A DNA stretch of 15,635 nucleotides from GCA-2699365 sp036160955 (GTDB taxonomy: Bacteria > Verrucomicrobiota > Verrucomicrobiia > Opitutales > Coraliomargaritaceae), in NCBI GenBank assembly GCA_036160955.1, contig JAYYDJ010000001.1:1-15635 (forward strand), written 5' to 3'. Positions 1 through 7,516 of this stretch are shown one piece after another; within the stretch, counting starts at the first letter, position 1; every line of letters starts with the position of its first letter. The notes beneath the pieces are model-generated. The model saw only the letters and a program-made list of their open reading frames with translations. It did no database searches and was not told where the DNA came from. The translations under genes and the position numbers were made by a program.

Positions 1-177
1 CGTGTAGCTATGTCTCATGGTATGAAGGAAGTTGTGGTTAAGCTCAAAGGTCCTGGTATGGGTCGAGACTCAGCTGTTCGTGCACTCCAATCTTTGGGTA
101 TGATTGTTACTGATATTATTGACGTAACACCGGTTCCGCATAACGGATGCCGTGCCCCTAAACGCCGTCGTGTCTAA
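1..177 (+). CDS. rpsK: 30S ribosomal protein S11, 3' part only
   Basis: The first 58 codons read in frame 1 without a start and end at a TAA. They encode the C-terminal part of uS11, a small-subunit platform protein that lines the mRNA exit path with S7 and S18. The family signature is clear: KLKGPGMGRDSAVRAL, then DVTPVPHNGCRAPKRRRV at the very end. The HNG triplet matches the site where an Asn becomes isoaspartate in E. coli S11. Full-length S11 is about 125-130 aa, so roughly half is missing upstream of the window. It is followed after 57 nt by rpsD, the usual alpha-operon order (S13-S11-S4-RpoA-L17). The 57-nt gap holds a 10-bp palindrome (TAACTAGTTA, 204-213) and no evident promoter. Identification is firm; only the truncation is imposed by the window. 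Confidence 0.97.
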   Translation, partial: RVAMSHGMKEVVVKLKGPGMGRDSAVRALQSLGMIVTDIIDVTPVPHNGCRAPKRRRV

Positions 178-234
178 TTGTGACTCTGCCACATAGACAC
201 ACATAACTAGTTAGCAGATAACCGAATAAACACT

Positions 235-843
235 ATGGCCCGTTACACAGGACCGACAACACGTATTAACCGCCGTTTCGGCACAGCAATCTTTGCGCCT
301 ACTAAAGCCTTCGAGCGCAAGCCACATCCACCAGGACAGCATGGTCCTCGCTTACGCCGTAAGCTCAGTGACTATTCCATTGGTTTAAATGAAAAGCAGA
401 AGCTTCGTTTCATGTATGGCATGACCGAAAAGCAGTTTCGCTTAACTTTTGAAAAAGCGAAGAATCAGAGGGGTGTGACGGGTGAGATATTTTTACAAAT
501 GCTCGAAAGTCGCCTCGATAGCGTAATTTATCGACTCGGCTTTGCTAAGTCTCGTTCAGCAGCGCGTCAGTTTGTTGGCCATGGGCACATATGTGTGAAT
601 GGCAAGAAGACTGATATAGCTAGTTTTATCGTTAATGAAGGTGATGAAGTCGAAGTTCGCGAGCGTACTTCATCTCGCCAATTAGCGACCCGCAGCATGG
701 AAGAGAGTCAAGCGCGCACCGTACCGGAATGGTTAACTCTTAATCCAGATGCATTAAAAGCGACTATTAATCGTTTACCGAATTCAGATGAAACCGAAGC
801 AACAATTAATGTACAGTTAATTGTTGAGTATTACAGTCGATAA
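235..843 (+). CDS. rpsD: 30S ribosomal protein S4
   Basis: This is uS4, a primary 16S rRNA-binding protein that nucleates assembly of the 30S body and helps form the mRNA entry channel. The 202-aa length is normal (200-206 aa). The N-terminal domain contains PPGQHG (32-37) and the basic block that follows. Residues about 92-152 form the S4 RNA-binding fold (SRLDSVIYRLGFA, then GHGHICVNGKKTD). The zinc-binding cysteine cluster of C+ type S4 paralogs is absent, so this is the zinc-free form. In E. coli S4 represses the alpha operon by binding the leader upstream of rpsM, which is outside this window. The ATG at 235 is the only sensible start because MARYTGP is the conserved N-terminus. No Shine-Dalgarno sequence precedes it. 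It lies between rpsK and rpoA in the conserved order. Confidence 0.98.
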   Translation: MARYTGPTTRINRRFGTAIFAPTKAFERKPHPPGQHGPRLRRKLSDYSIGLNEKQKLRFMYGMTEKQFRLTFEKAKNQRGVTGEIFLQMLESRLDSVIYRLGFAKSRSAARQFVGHGHICVNGKKTDIASFIVNEGDEVEVRERTSSRQLATRSMEESQARTVPEWLTLNPDALKATINRLPNSDETEATINVQLIVEYYSR

Positions 844-877
844 TCAACTTACTTTTCAATAAATGATATTCACAATG

Positions 878-889
878 GATATCGATATC
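878..889. repeat. 12-bp perfect palindrome in the rpsD-rpoA gap
   Basis: GATATCGATATC reads the same on both strands and lies 26 nt upstream of the rpoA ATG. A second, imperfect dyad overlaps it (GATATTC at 865-871 against GGATATC at 877-883). The 72-nt gap is otherwise AT-rich with no clear -35/-10 pair. It could be a weak operator or a small RNA hairpin setting the rpoA:rpsD ratio, or chance. Only the symmetry is seen; any role is speculation. Confidence 0.3.
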
Positions 890-915
890 TTTTAAACACC
901 AACACTAATTCTATT

Positions 916-1917
916 ATGCCAAAGCGCCTAGGAAAATTCGAACTACCAAATCGATTGGTAAAAAATGAAGAAACGTCCACCGAGACCTTCGCTGTATTCA
1001 ATGCGGAGCCATTTGAAACTGGCTACGGCCACACTATTGGAAATTCACTTCGCCGAGTTCTTCTCAGCTCTATCGAGGGAGCAGCCATCACATCAATTAA
1101 GATTGAGGGAGTGCAACATGAGTTCCAGAGTATTGATGGTATCGTCGAAGACGTTACAGATATAGTACTTAACCTAAAAAAGGTTTTATTTGTCGCGGAA
1201 GCTCGCGATGCTAAAACCCTAATAATTGATATCGAGCGAGATGGCCCAGTAACGGCAGCAGATATTCAAGAAGAAACTGGTATTAAAGTTATTAATCCAG
1301 AGCAAATTATATGCACCTTAGACAAAAAGCAGCGCTTTCTAGCGGAGCTTGAAGTTCGGGTGGGTCGCGGTTATTGCCCAGGTGAGGATAACAAAAAACC
1401 AGATCAAGCAATCGGGGTCATTGCCATCGATTCGCTTTTTAGCCCAGTTAAGTTAGTTAAGTATACTGTAGAAAATACTCGGGTTGGACAGGAAATGGAC
1501 TACGATAAGTTAATTCTGGAGGTAACTACAGATGGTCGTATCACTCCTGATGATGCACTCAAACAGAGTGCGGCTATTTTTAAGCATCATCTAGAAGTCT
1601 TTGATGAAGTGTCCAAAGAGGATATTGAGTTTGAAAGCGAGACTAAGGAAATCAGTGAAGAGCAAAATCGTTTACGCAAGTTACTAAACATGAGCGTTAA
1701 TGAAATTGAACTTTCTGTGCGTGCCGCTAATTGCTTAAATAATGCAAATATCACTACAGTTGGTGAGCTTGCGATGAAGTCTGAACAAGAAATGCTCAAG
1801 TATCGTAACTTTGGTAAGAAATCACTTAACGAGATTAAAGATAAGCTTGAACAGCTAGGGCTATCTCTAGGAATGAAGATTGATGAGCGACTTCTCGACA
1901 ATGGTGTGGAAATTTAA
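916..1917 (+). CDS. rpoA: DNA-directed RNA polymerase subunit alpha
   Basis: The alpha subunit dimerises to start RNA polymerase assembly, and its C-terminal domain contacts UP elements and activators. The length, 333 aa, is typical. The N-terminal domain has the dimerisation signature GYGHTIGNSLRRVLLSSIEG and the following QHEFQSIDGIVEDVTDI stretch. After a flexible acidic linker (about 235-260), the C-terminal domain has SVRAANCL, with R269, N272 and C273 equivalent to the UP-element-binding R265, N268 and C269 of E. coli. It also has GKKSLNEIK (G300, K302, S303), equivalent to G296, K298 and S299. All DNA-contact residues that can be judged are therefore present. The start is fixed by the conserved MPKRLGKFE and has no Shine-Dalgarno. 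It is expressed from the upstream ribosomal operon; no dedicated promoter is evident in the 72-nt gap. Confidence 0.98.
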   Translation: MPKRLGKFELPNRLVKNEETSTETFAVFNAEPFETGYGHTIGNSLRRVLLSSIEGAAITSIKIEGVQHEFQSIDGIVEDVTDIVLNLKKVLFVAEARDAKTLIIDIERDGPVTAADIQEETGIKVINPEQIICTLDKKQRFLAELEVRVGRGYCPGEDNKKPDQAIGVIAIDSLFSPVKLVKYTVENTRVGQEMDYDKLILEVTTDGRITPDDALKQSAAIFKHHLEVFDEVSKEDIEFESETKEISEEQNRLRKLLNMSVNEIELSVRAANCLNNANITTVGELAMKSEQEMLKYRNFGKKSLNEIKDKLEQLGLSLGMKIDERLLDNGVEI

Positions 1918-1951
1918 TCAGCGTCCATTAACTTATAGAAATATTTAGACC

Positions 1952-2542
1952 ATGCGTCACAGCAAACGAAGACACATACTAGGGGTCACCGGGCCGCATC
2001 GATCCGCTATGATGGGTAACCTTGCAGTTGCATTGATCAGTCACGGTCGAATTGAAACTACTCTAGCTAAGGCTAAAGCTTTAAGACCATTCATTGAGAA
2101 GATAATTACGCTAGCTAAAAAAGCTGAAAAAGCCAATGATGCTGCTCGGAAACTTCACTTTCGTCGTTTGGCAATTGCCCGTGTTCGTGACAAAAAGGCG
2201 GTAGCTTTACTCTTTGATGAGCGTGTCAGTGAGTTTACAGATAGAGCGGGTGGATATACTCGCATCTACAAGCTAGGCCAGCGAGTTGGAGATGCAGCTG
2301 AGATGGGCTTAATTGAGTTAATTGACGGTAATGACGAAGGGTATGAAAAGCCCAAAAAGAAAGCCGCCAAAAAGAAGGCTACTAAGAAAGCTGCTAAAAA
2401 GTCTGTAAAAGAGAAGTCGGAAGAAACTGCACCTATTGAAGATACAGTTAACGAAGAAGCTCTAAAGGATGAATCCGCTGACGAGGTGGAAACACCTGTT
2501 GATGAAAAACCTATGGAAGAAATATCTACTGAAGAGAAATAA
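1952..2542 (+). CDS. rplQ: 50S ribosomal protein L17 with long charged C-terminal extension
   Basis: Residues 1-125 are bL17, which sits at the edge of the peptide exit-tunnel surface. The signature is MRHSKRRHILG, then TTLAKAKALRPFIEKIITLAKK, and the end GGYTRIYKLGQRVGDAAEMGLIEL. Standard L17 is about 115-130 aa; this one has 196. Residues 133-155 are a histone-H1/AlgP-like block with 13 lysines in 23 residues (KKAAKKK/ATKKAAKK units). Residues 156-196 are acidic, with 17 Asp/Glu against 3 Lys. The extension is in frame with no stop or frameshift, and base composition changes only because AAA/AAG dominate. L17 extensions exist in several phyla; the segregated basic-then-acidic pattern is the odd feature here. 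It is the last gene of the operon, 34 nt after rpoA, followed by a strong terminator. Confidence 0.97.
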   Translation: MRHSKRRHILGVTGPHRSAMMGNLAVALISHGRIETTLAKAKALRPFIEKIITLAKKAEKANDAARKLHFRRLAIARVRDKKAVALLFDERVSEFTDRAGGYTRIYKLGQRVGDAAEMGLIELIDGNDEGYEKPKKKAAKKKATKKAAKKSVKEKSEETAPIEDTVNEEALKDESADEVETPVDEKPMEEISTEEK

Positions 2543-2566
2543 TTTCTAGATTCTTAGGAATCCATT

Positions 2567-2597
2567 AGCGTCTGGAGTTAGCTCTAGGCGCTTTTTT
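2567..2597 (+). terminator. Rho-independent terminator of the rpsK-rpsD-rpoA-rplQ operon
   Basis: The left arm AGCGTCTGGAG (2567-2577) pairs with CTCTAGGCGCT (2582-2592) around a TTAG loop. All 11 positions pair, two of them as G-U. A run of six T (2592-2597) follows directly. It lies 25 nt after the rplQ stop. Flanking bases can extend the structure: TTAGG and AATCC (2554-2563) are complementary to GGATT (2601-2605) and CCTAA (2610-2614), with a small bulge. The T-run gives the direction. Confidence 0.9.
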
Positions 2598-2661
2598 GTG
2601 GGATTAAATCCTAAACCTAAGCTAAAAGATACGATCAATTGAGTTTGTGTAAGCATTCGAA

Positions 2662-2677
2662 AAAGATCGAAATCTTT
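2662..2677 (+). repeat. Small inverted repeat in the leader of the sugar cassette
   Basis: AAAGAT, CGAA, ATCTTT forms a perfect 6-bp stem with a 4-nt loop, 27 nt before the aminotransferase ATG. A further AAAGAT lies at 2689-2694. No T-run follows the right arm, so it is not an obvious terminator. The 162-nt gap between rplQ and the aminotransferase holds the terminator, this hairpin and AT-rich DNA. A promoter must lie there, but I could not find a convincing -35/-10 pair. TTAAAT at 2695-2700 is a possible -10 ending 4 nt before the ATG. Confidence 0.3.
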
Positions 2678-2704
2678 AAAAAGCTGGTAAAGATTTAAAT
2701 TTGT

Positions 2705-3808
2705 ATGTCGCGCGTTTATCTTTCTCCTCCAGATATAAGCCCTAAAGATCACAATGCTTTGGATGCAGTGCTTTCGTCTAATTGGGTTGCGCCAGTAGGT
2801 CCAGATTTAGCTGCTTTTGAAAAAGTAATCGGGGAGCGATTGAAGCGAGATTATGCTTTAGCGCTTAATTCTGGAACAGCTGCACTGCATCTAGCTTTGC
2901 AAGCACTAGATATTGGTCCAGGCGATACAGTTATTTGCCCATCATTTACTTTTGCGGCTAGTGCGAATCCAATATGTTACTGTGGAGCACAACCAGTATT
3001 TGTTGATAGTGAGTCGCAAACTTGGAATATGGATCCTGTTTTATTAGAGCAGGCATTGATCGAGCATTCTAGCATTAAGGCAGTTATTGTTGTACACTTG
3101 TATGGTCAGTGTGCACAGATGGATGCGATAGTTAAATTGTGCGATAAATACAAAGTAGCATTAATTGAGGATGCTGCAGAAGCCCTTGGGGCTACTTATC
3201 AAAGTCAGCCTGCTGGATCGTTTGGGGATTTATCATTTTTATCTTTTAATGGTAACAAGATTGTTACTACCTCTGGCGGCGGCATGCTCCTCTCTAATAA
3301 TGCTGATTGGATCGAACGTGCACGATATTTAGCTACTCAAGCCCGTGAATCAGTCCTACATTATGAGCATAAGGAAGTTGGTTTTAACTATCGATTAAGT
3401 AATGTATTGGCTGCATTAGGGAAGAGCCAACTCGGAGATTTAGACAGTCGAATTGCAAAACGTAAGGCTCACTATGAAACTTATAGAGCAGAACTTTCTG
3501 ACCTACCAGGGCTTAATTTTATGCCAATTGCGCCAACAGGAGAGCCGAATTATTGGCTAACCTGCTTAACTTCAGCTCAAGTAGAGCGTGCTGTAATTTT
3601 GGAGGCGTTGGAAGCGCAGTTAATTGAGGCAAGACCTTTATGGAAACCGATGCATTTACAGCCTGTTTTCTCGGACTGCTTGTGCTATGGTGGATCCGTA
3701 GCAGAGGAACTTTTTCAACAAGGCATTTGTTTGCCGAGTGGATCGTCGCTTAGTGGTAAAGATCGTGGGCGAGTAATTGCTGCAGTACGTGCTTGCTTTG
3801 ACCTTTAA
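2705..3808 (+). CDS. DegT/DnrJ/EryC1/StrS aminotransferase, PglE-like nucleotide-sugar aminotransferase
   Basis: This is a cytoplasmic PLP-dependent enzyme of fold type I. Family members transfer an amino group, usually from glutamate, to a keto-sugar nucleotide. The PLP site is complete: LNSGTAALHLAL near residues 56-67 binds the phosphate, D156 in LIEDAAEALGA contacts the pyridine nitrogen, and K185 in FLSFNGNKIVTTSGGGM is the Schiff-base lysine. The SFNGNK-TT-GGGM form is typical of the PglE/LegC/Pse-type 4-aminotransferases. The length, 367 aa, is normal. The next gene makes a UDP-4-keto-6-deoxy sugar, so the expected product is a UDP-4-amino-4,6-dideoxy-GlcNAc type sugar. The stop codon abuts the next start (TAAATG), implying coupled translation. 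There is no Shine-Dalgarno at the ATG. Exact sugar specificity (bacillosamine, FucNAc4N, perosamine or another) cannot be read from the sequence. Confidence 0.9.
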   Translation: MSRVYLSPPDISPKDHNALDAVLSSNWVAPVGPDLAAFEKVIGERLKRDYALALNSGTAALHLALQALDIGPGDTVICPSFTFAASANPICYCGAQPVFVDSESQTWNMDPVLLEQALIEHSSIKAVIVVHLYGQCAQMDAIVKLCDKYKVALIEDAAEALGATYQSQPAGSFGDLSFLSFNGNKIVTTSGGGMLLSNNADWIERARYLATQARESVLHYEHKEVGFNYRLSNVLAALGKSQLGDLDSRIAKRKAHYETYRAELSDLPGLNFMPIAPTGEPNYWLTCLTSAQVERAVILEALEAQLIEARPLWKPMHLQPVFSDCLCYGGSVAEELFQQGICLPSGSSLSGKDRGRVIAAVRACFDL

Positions 3809-5701
3809 ATGTACACGCGCATGACTATAAACTCAATTACTCGTTACATTAATTTGCATGTACTAGGGCTATTGGTGACATATGCCATCTTAGGTTCAGG
3901 ATCTTACTGGTTAGCATACGAGTTACGATTTGATTTTAATGTTACCGATCAGTACCAGCTAGTCCGCGTGGAGACGCTTTGGTGGGTACTTATTCTCAAA
4001 CTCATGTTACTTGTAGCTTTTGGGCAGTTAGAATGTGTACTCGCTTACTTTCGCTTGCCAGACGCCTTAAGGATTCTGTCTGCCTTGGCAATTTACGCTA
4101 TTACACTAATTTCAATGTGGTATATTTATGGGGGTAAGGGTGTTCCACCTCGTTCAGTCATACTTTCTGATTTTCAAATGAGCTTTCTAGGGCTGACTGC
4201 TCTTCGCATTTTATTTAGGATCAAGGCTAGCCATAGTTTAACCGATTGGATAGCCCCCAAGCAGACTACAAATGTATTGATTGTTGGCGCTGGAGAGGTC
4301 GGTGCTGGTTTGTGCTCAGAGTTTATATCAAAAGCGCGGCTTGGTATGCAGGTAGTAGCGTTTGTTGATGATGACCCCAAAAAGATAGGACGCTACGTAC
4401 ATGGTGTTCTCGTTGCTGCTAAAGTGAATGAATTGAGTGCTGTAGCAAGAAGCTTTGACGCTAACAAGGTAGTCATTGCTTTTCCATCCGCCTCTATCAA
4501 GCGGACGCGTGAAGTTACCGAATTAGCGCAGCGTGCAGGGATATCAGTAGAGACTGTACCAGCGCTTTCGGATCTAGTTAGCGGTCGAGCACAGATTACA
4601 CAACTACGTCCGATACAATTAGAAGATTTATTGGGTCGCCCAGCAGTGGATTTAAATTCAAGTGATATTGAATCTATGCTATCCGCAAAGCGTGTTCTCA
4701 TTACTGGCGCAGGTGGCAGTATTGGCTGTGAACTCACCAAGCAGATTCTCTCCTATGCTCCTGCCAGGCTACTTTGTATCGACCAAGCAGAGATGGCGAT
4801 ATTCAACCTTCAGCAAGAGACAATTGATGGAAGCGCAGCTACTACCGATGTTCAAACTAAGGTTTTAGATGTGGGAGATGTGGAGAGCTTACGATCAGTT
4901 TTTAAAAGCTTTAAGCCAGAGGTAGTTTTTCATGCGGCGGCGCACAAGCATGTGAACCTAATGGAAGGACAACCGGTTGAAGCACTTAAAAATAATTTCA
5001 TAGCGACTGCACAACTAGCATCCATTGCTAGTGCTACCGATGTCGAGCGCTTCATTTTAATTTCTACAGATAAGGCAATTAATCCAACAAGCGCTATGGG
5101 AGCGAGTAAGCGCCTTGCTGAAATGGCAATTCAGGAGCAACAAATTGTAGATGGTAACAAGACGCAGTTTATGGCAGTGCGATTTGGTAACGTACTCGGA
5201 TCTTCTGGTAGTGTGATTCCAATCTTCCGCAGGCAGATTAAATTAGGTGGTCCCCTAACAGTCACTGATCCAGAGGTAACCCGCTTCTTTATGACTTTAA
5301 AAGAGTCGGTTGGCTTGGTATTACAAAGTGCGACTCAAGGCTCTGGAGGAGAAATTTTTGTACTCGATATGGGTGAGTCGCTTAAGATTGTTGATATTGC
5401 CCGTCAAATGATCGTGCTGAGTGGGCTCAAGGAGGGGCGTGATATTGATATTGAGTTTATTGGACTTCGCGCAGGTGAAAAAGTTTTCGAAGAAGTGCAG
5501 CATTTGAGTGAAGTGCTACAAACGACCTCGCACCCTCGAATTAGACGCTTCATTGGGTCGCCTCCCAAAAAAACTTTCATTCAAGAATTACTCGATGAGC
5601 TCAGACCTTTATTCGAAAGTAATGATTCTGAAGAAATTAAACGCAGAATTCAGAAGTGGATCCCTGAATACCAACCTGCACTGGTTGATTCCAAAGATTG
5701 A
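3809..5701 (+). CDS. Membrane-bound UDP-GlcNAc 4,6-dehydratase (PglF/WbpM/CapD-like polysaccharide biosynthesis protein)
   Basis: The long, membrane-bound form of this SDR-superfamily enzyme. The 630-aa length lies between PglF (590) and WbpM (665). Residues about 13-135 hold four hydrophobic membrane segments. A first Rossmann domain follows (VLIVGAGEVGAGL, glycines at 160-165). The catalytic dehydratase domain starts at VLITGAGGSIG (G300 to G306, NAD(H) binding). The active site reads STDKAINPTSAMGASK, with T420, D421 and K422, and M430 and K434 in an MxxxK motif. Methionine in place of the usual SDR tyrosine is characteristic of the PglF/WbpM group and supports UDP-GlcNAc C6-dehydration. 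The likely product is UDP-4-keto-6-deoxy-GlcNAc, the substrate for the upstream aminotransferase. The ATG directly follows the preceding TAA; an in-frame ATG at 3821 is the alternative start. No acetyltransferase, glycosyltransferase or flippase lies nearby. Confidence 0.92.
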   Translation: MYTRMTINSITRYINLHVLGLLVTYAILGSGSYWLAYELRFDFNVTDQYQLVRVETLWWVLILKLMLLVAFGQLECVLAYFRLPDALRILSALAIYAITLISMWYIYGGKGVPPRSVILSDFQMSFLGLTALRILFRIKASHSLTDWIAPKQTTNVLIVGAGEVGAGLCSEFISKARLGMQVVAFVDDDPKKIGRYVHGVLVAAKVNELSAVARSFDANKVVIAFPSASIKRTREVTELAQRAGISVETVPALSDLVSGRAQITQLRPIQLEDLLGRPAVDLNSSDIESMLSAKRVLITGAGGSIGCELTKQILSYAPARLLCIDQAEMAIFNLQQETIDGSAATTDVQTKVLDVGDVESLRSVFKSFKPEVVFHAAAHKHVNLMEGQPVEALKNNFIATAQLASIASATDVERFILISTDKAINPTSAMGASKRLAEMAIQEQQIVDGNKTQFMAVRFGNVLGSSGSVIPIFRRQIKLGGPLTVTDPEVTRFFMTLKESVGLVLQSATQGSGGEIFVLDMGESLKIVDIARQMIVLSGLKEGRDIDIEFIGLRAGEKVFEEVQHLSEVLQTTSHPRIRRFIGSPPKKTFIQELLDELRPLFESNDSEEIKRRIQKWIPEYQPALVDSKD

Positions 5702-5724
5702 ATATATAAGTTATCTTAATCTTT
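5693..5724. terminator. Possible bidirectional terminator between convergent genes
   Basis: AAAGATT (5693-5699) and AATCTTT (5718-5724) are a 7-bp inverted repeat spanning the last codons of the dehydratase and of oppC, which face each other with 14 nt between stops. The stem is AT-rich with an 18-nt loop and no long T-run on either strand, so this is weak. Both proteins end in Ser-Lys-Asp because these codons make up the two arms. Confidence 0.25.
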
Positions 5725-6606
5725 AGATGAGTCTTTTGGATCGAAAGCGTCACGCATGCCATCACCTAAAAAATTTAGGGCGAATAGGGTTAGCGAAAAG
5801 AGGACAGCAGGAAAGATTAATAGCCATGGGAAAACATCAATTTTTCGGGCGCCTTCATTAATAAGAGTGCCCCAAGAGCTCATCGGGGGTTGTATACCCA
5901 AGCCCAAGAAACTAAGCACCGATTCGATTAGAATTACCGATGGGATAGTAAGGGTCGTATAAATAATAACAGGGCCTATCAGATTAGGCAGTAGATGATG
6001 GGTGAGGATGCGTAAGTGGCTGCTGCCTGCGAGTTTTGCGGCTTCAAGATAGGCTTGTTTACAGAGTACTTTTGTTTGACCACGCACGATGCGTGCCATC
6101 GTTAGCCACTCGACTAGACCAATAGCCATAAAAATTAAGAAGATACTTTTTTTATCAAAGGTAACTGTCAGAATTATAACAATCATTGTAAACGGTAGTG
6201 CATATACCGCATCCACAAACCGCATGAGTACTGTATCGGTACGCCCACCGGTAGTTCCTGCGATAAGGCCATAGCTTACGCCGATTACTAGAGCAACGAC
6301 ACTAGCAGCAAATCCAACACCAATCGAGATTCGTCCTCCGATAAGAACGCGCACTAGAAGATCTCTCCCGTGTTCATCAGTGCCAAACCAGTGCTCTTGA
6401 GTAGGGTGGTTCGCCCCGCTAACTAAGTCCTGTTGCTCATAGCCATAAGGGCTAAAAATAGGTCCTATCCAGCAAAGTAGAGTTATTGTAAAAAAAACAA
6501 TAGCAGCCACGCAAGCTACACGGTTGTGCCTTAGACGTCTCCATACGCTGCTTTCCTGGTTTTTTGCTGTCGTTAGGACGACTTGATTTGTCCTTCGTTT
6601 AATCAT
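5716..6606 (-). CDS. oppC: Oligopeptide ABC transporter permease OppC
   Basis: This is the second inner-membrane channel subunit of a peptide importer (binding-protein-dependent permease, DppC/OppC group). The length is 296 aa, against about 300 for E. coli OppC. It has the N-terminal OppC segment and TM1 at about 30-51. The diagnostic HWFGTDEHGRDLLVRVLIGGR follows at 72-92, then further hydrophobic segments. The EAA loop that docks the ATPase is at 188-208 (EAAKLAGSSHLRILTHHLLPN), and GDGMRDAFDPK at 281-291 is the typical end. The ATG overlaps the end of oppB by 8 nt (ATGATTAA), so translation is coupled. It is the last gene of the operon; the next gene faces it. An intact EAA loop implies that an ATPase partner exists, but none is encoded here. 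Confidence 0.94.
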   Translation of the reverse strand: MIKRRTNQVVLTTAKNQESSVWRRLRHNRVACVAAIVFFTITLLCWIGPIFSPYGYEQQDLVSGANHPTQEHWFGTDEHGRDLLVRVLIGGRISIGVGFAASVVALVIGVSYGLIAGTTGGRTDTVLMRFVDAVYALPFTMIVIILTVTFDKKSIFLIFMAIGLVEWLTMARIVRGQTKVLCKQAYLEAAKLAGSSHLRILTHHLLPNLIGPVIIYTTLTIPSVILIESVLSFLGLGIQPPMSSWGTLINEGARKIDVFPWLLIFPAVLFSLTLFALNFLGDGMRDAFDPKDSSKD

Positions 6607-7516
6607 TACGCGTGCGCGGTTGCATCCACATTTGTATAAGGTCGACGATTAAATTAAATAGAATGATCAGCACCGCATAAAACAGCACAGTGCCCATGAC
6701 CATAGTGTAGTCACGATTGAGAGCAGCATTTACAAAGAAGGGGCCTAGCCCTGGTATAAAAAATATAGTTTCCACAACAAAGGAGCCGCTAATAAGTCCT
6801 GCTGCTGTAGGTCCAATATAAGATAATACTGGTAGCAGAGCTGTGCGGAGAGCATGACGCACTATAATTAACCAATTTGTTATGCCCTTAGCTCTGGCAG
6901 TGCGTATATAGTCCTGCTGGAGTACGTCGAGCATGCCACCTCGTGAGAGCCGTGCAATGTACGCGACATATAGTAAGCTTAAGCTAAGTACCGGTAAAAC
7001 TCGGTCACTGGCACTGACCCAACCTATGGGATTGAACCAACCAAGTAGTAAGCTGAAAACTAAAATTAAAATGGGAGCAATGACAAATGAAGGAAGGCAG
7101 ATACCAACAGCGGCAATGCCCATGAGAATATTTTCGGTACTCTTTTTATGTCGAAGTGCAGCTATCGATCCTATCGGAATCCCAATTATTAATGCTAGTA
7201 GTAATGCCCACAGACCAAGCTCAAGGGAAACAGGAAAGGACTGTACAATGATCTCTTGGACATCCCATCCTGCATATTTATAAGAAGGTCCGAGGTCACC
7301 GCGGAGAATATTTTCAAAGAATTGAAAGTATTGAACGATGAGTGGTTCATCGAGTCCGTAGTGTGCTTCGATTTGGGCTTTAATTTCTGGGCTTACTGGT
7401 TTTTCATCATCAAAAGGTCCACCAGGTGCTATTCGAAGTAGTACAAATGTTGCAGTTGCCACGAGCCACAGCGTTGGTATTGCCTGTAATAGACGTCTAG
7501 CGATGTACGTAATCAT
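6599..7516 (-). CDS. oppB: Oligopeptide ABC transporter permease OppB
   Basis: First inner-membrane channel subunit of the peptide importer. I chose the ATG at 7516, which gives 305 aa (E. coli OppB has 306) and the canonical N-terminus MITYIARRLLQAIPTLWLV. It also overlaps the oppA stop by 4 nt (ATGA). An in-frame ATG at 7567 would add 17 residues inside oppA that do not look like the family. Visible marks are PGGPF at 31-35 after TM1 and the periplasmic YGLDEPLIVQYFQF. The EAA loop begins at RTARAKGITNWLIIVRHALR (205-224). ETIFFIPGLG is at 249-258 and VDLIQMWMQPR near the end. About six membrane segments are evident. It would pair with OppC to form the pore; the ATP-binding subunits must come from elsewhere. 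Confidence 0.95.
   Translation of the reverse strand: MITYIARRLLQAIPTLWLVATATFVLLRIAPGGPFDDEKPVSPEIKAQIEAHYGLDEPLIVQYFQFFENILRGDLGPSYKYAGWDVQEIIVQSFPVSLELGLWALLLALIIGIPIGSIAALRHKKSTENILMGIAAVGICLPSFVIAPILILVFSLLLGWFNPIGWVSASDRVLPVLSLSLLYVAYIARLSRGGMLDVLQQDYIRTARAKGITNWLIIVRHALRTALLPVLSYIGPTAAGLISGSFVVETIFFIPGLGPFFVNAALNRDYTMVMGTVLFYAVLIILFNLIVDLIQMWMQPRTRND

Noticed and set aside
878..915. Possible separate promoter for rpoA
   Set aside because: GATATC resembles a -10 box, but the best -35 candidate lies at a 19-nt spacing with a poor match, so I did not call it.
1587..1901. 104-aa open frame on the - strand inside rpoA
   Set aside because: It is antisense to the conserved rpoA C-terminal domain, is rich in serine from mirrored codons and has no family features.
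2341..2410. A-rich stretch in rplQ as a possible frameshift or assembly error
   Set aside because: The frame stays open through it with consistent codon use, and the following acidic segment is plausible protein, so no error needs to be invoked.
2546..2752. 68-aa open frame on the - strand across the rplQ-aminotransferase gap
   Set aside because: It runs through the terminator hairpin and into the aminotransferase start, with no initiation signal or recognisable protein features.
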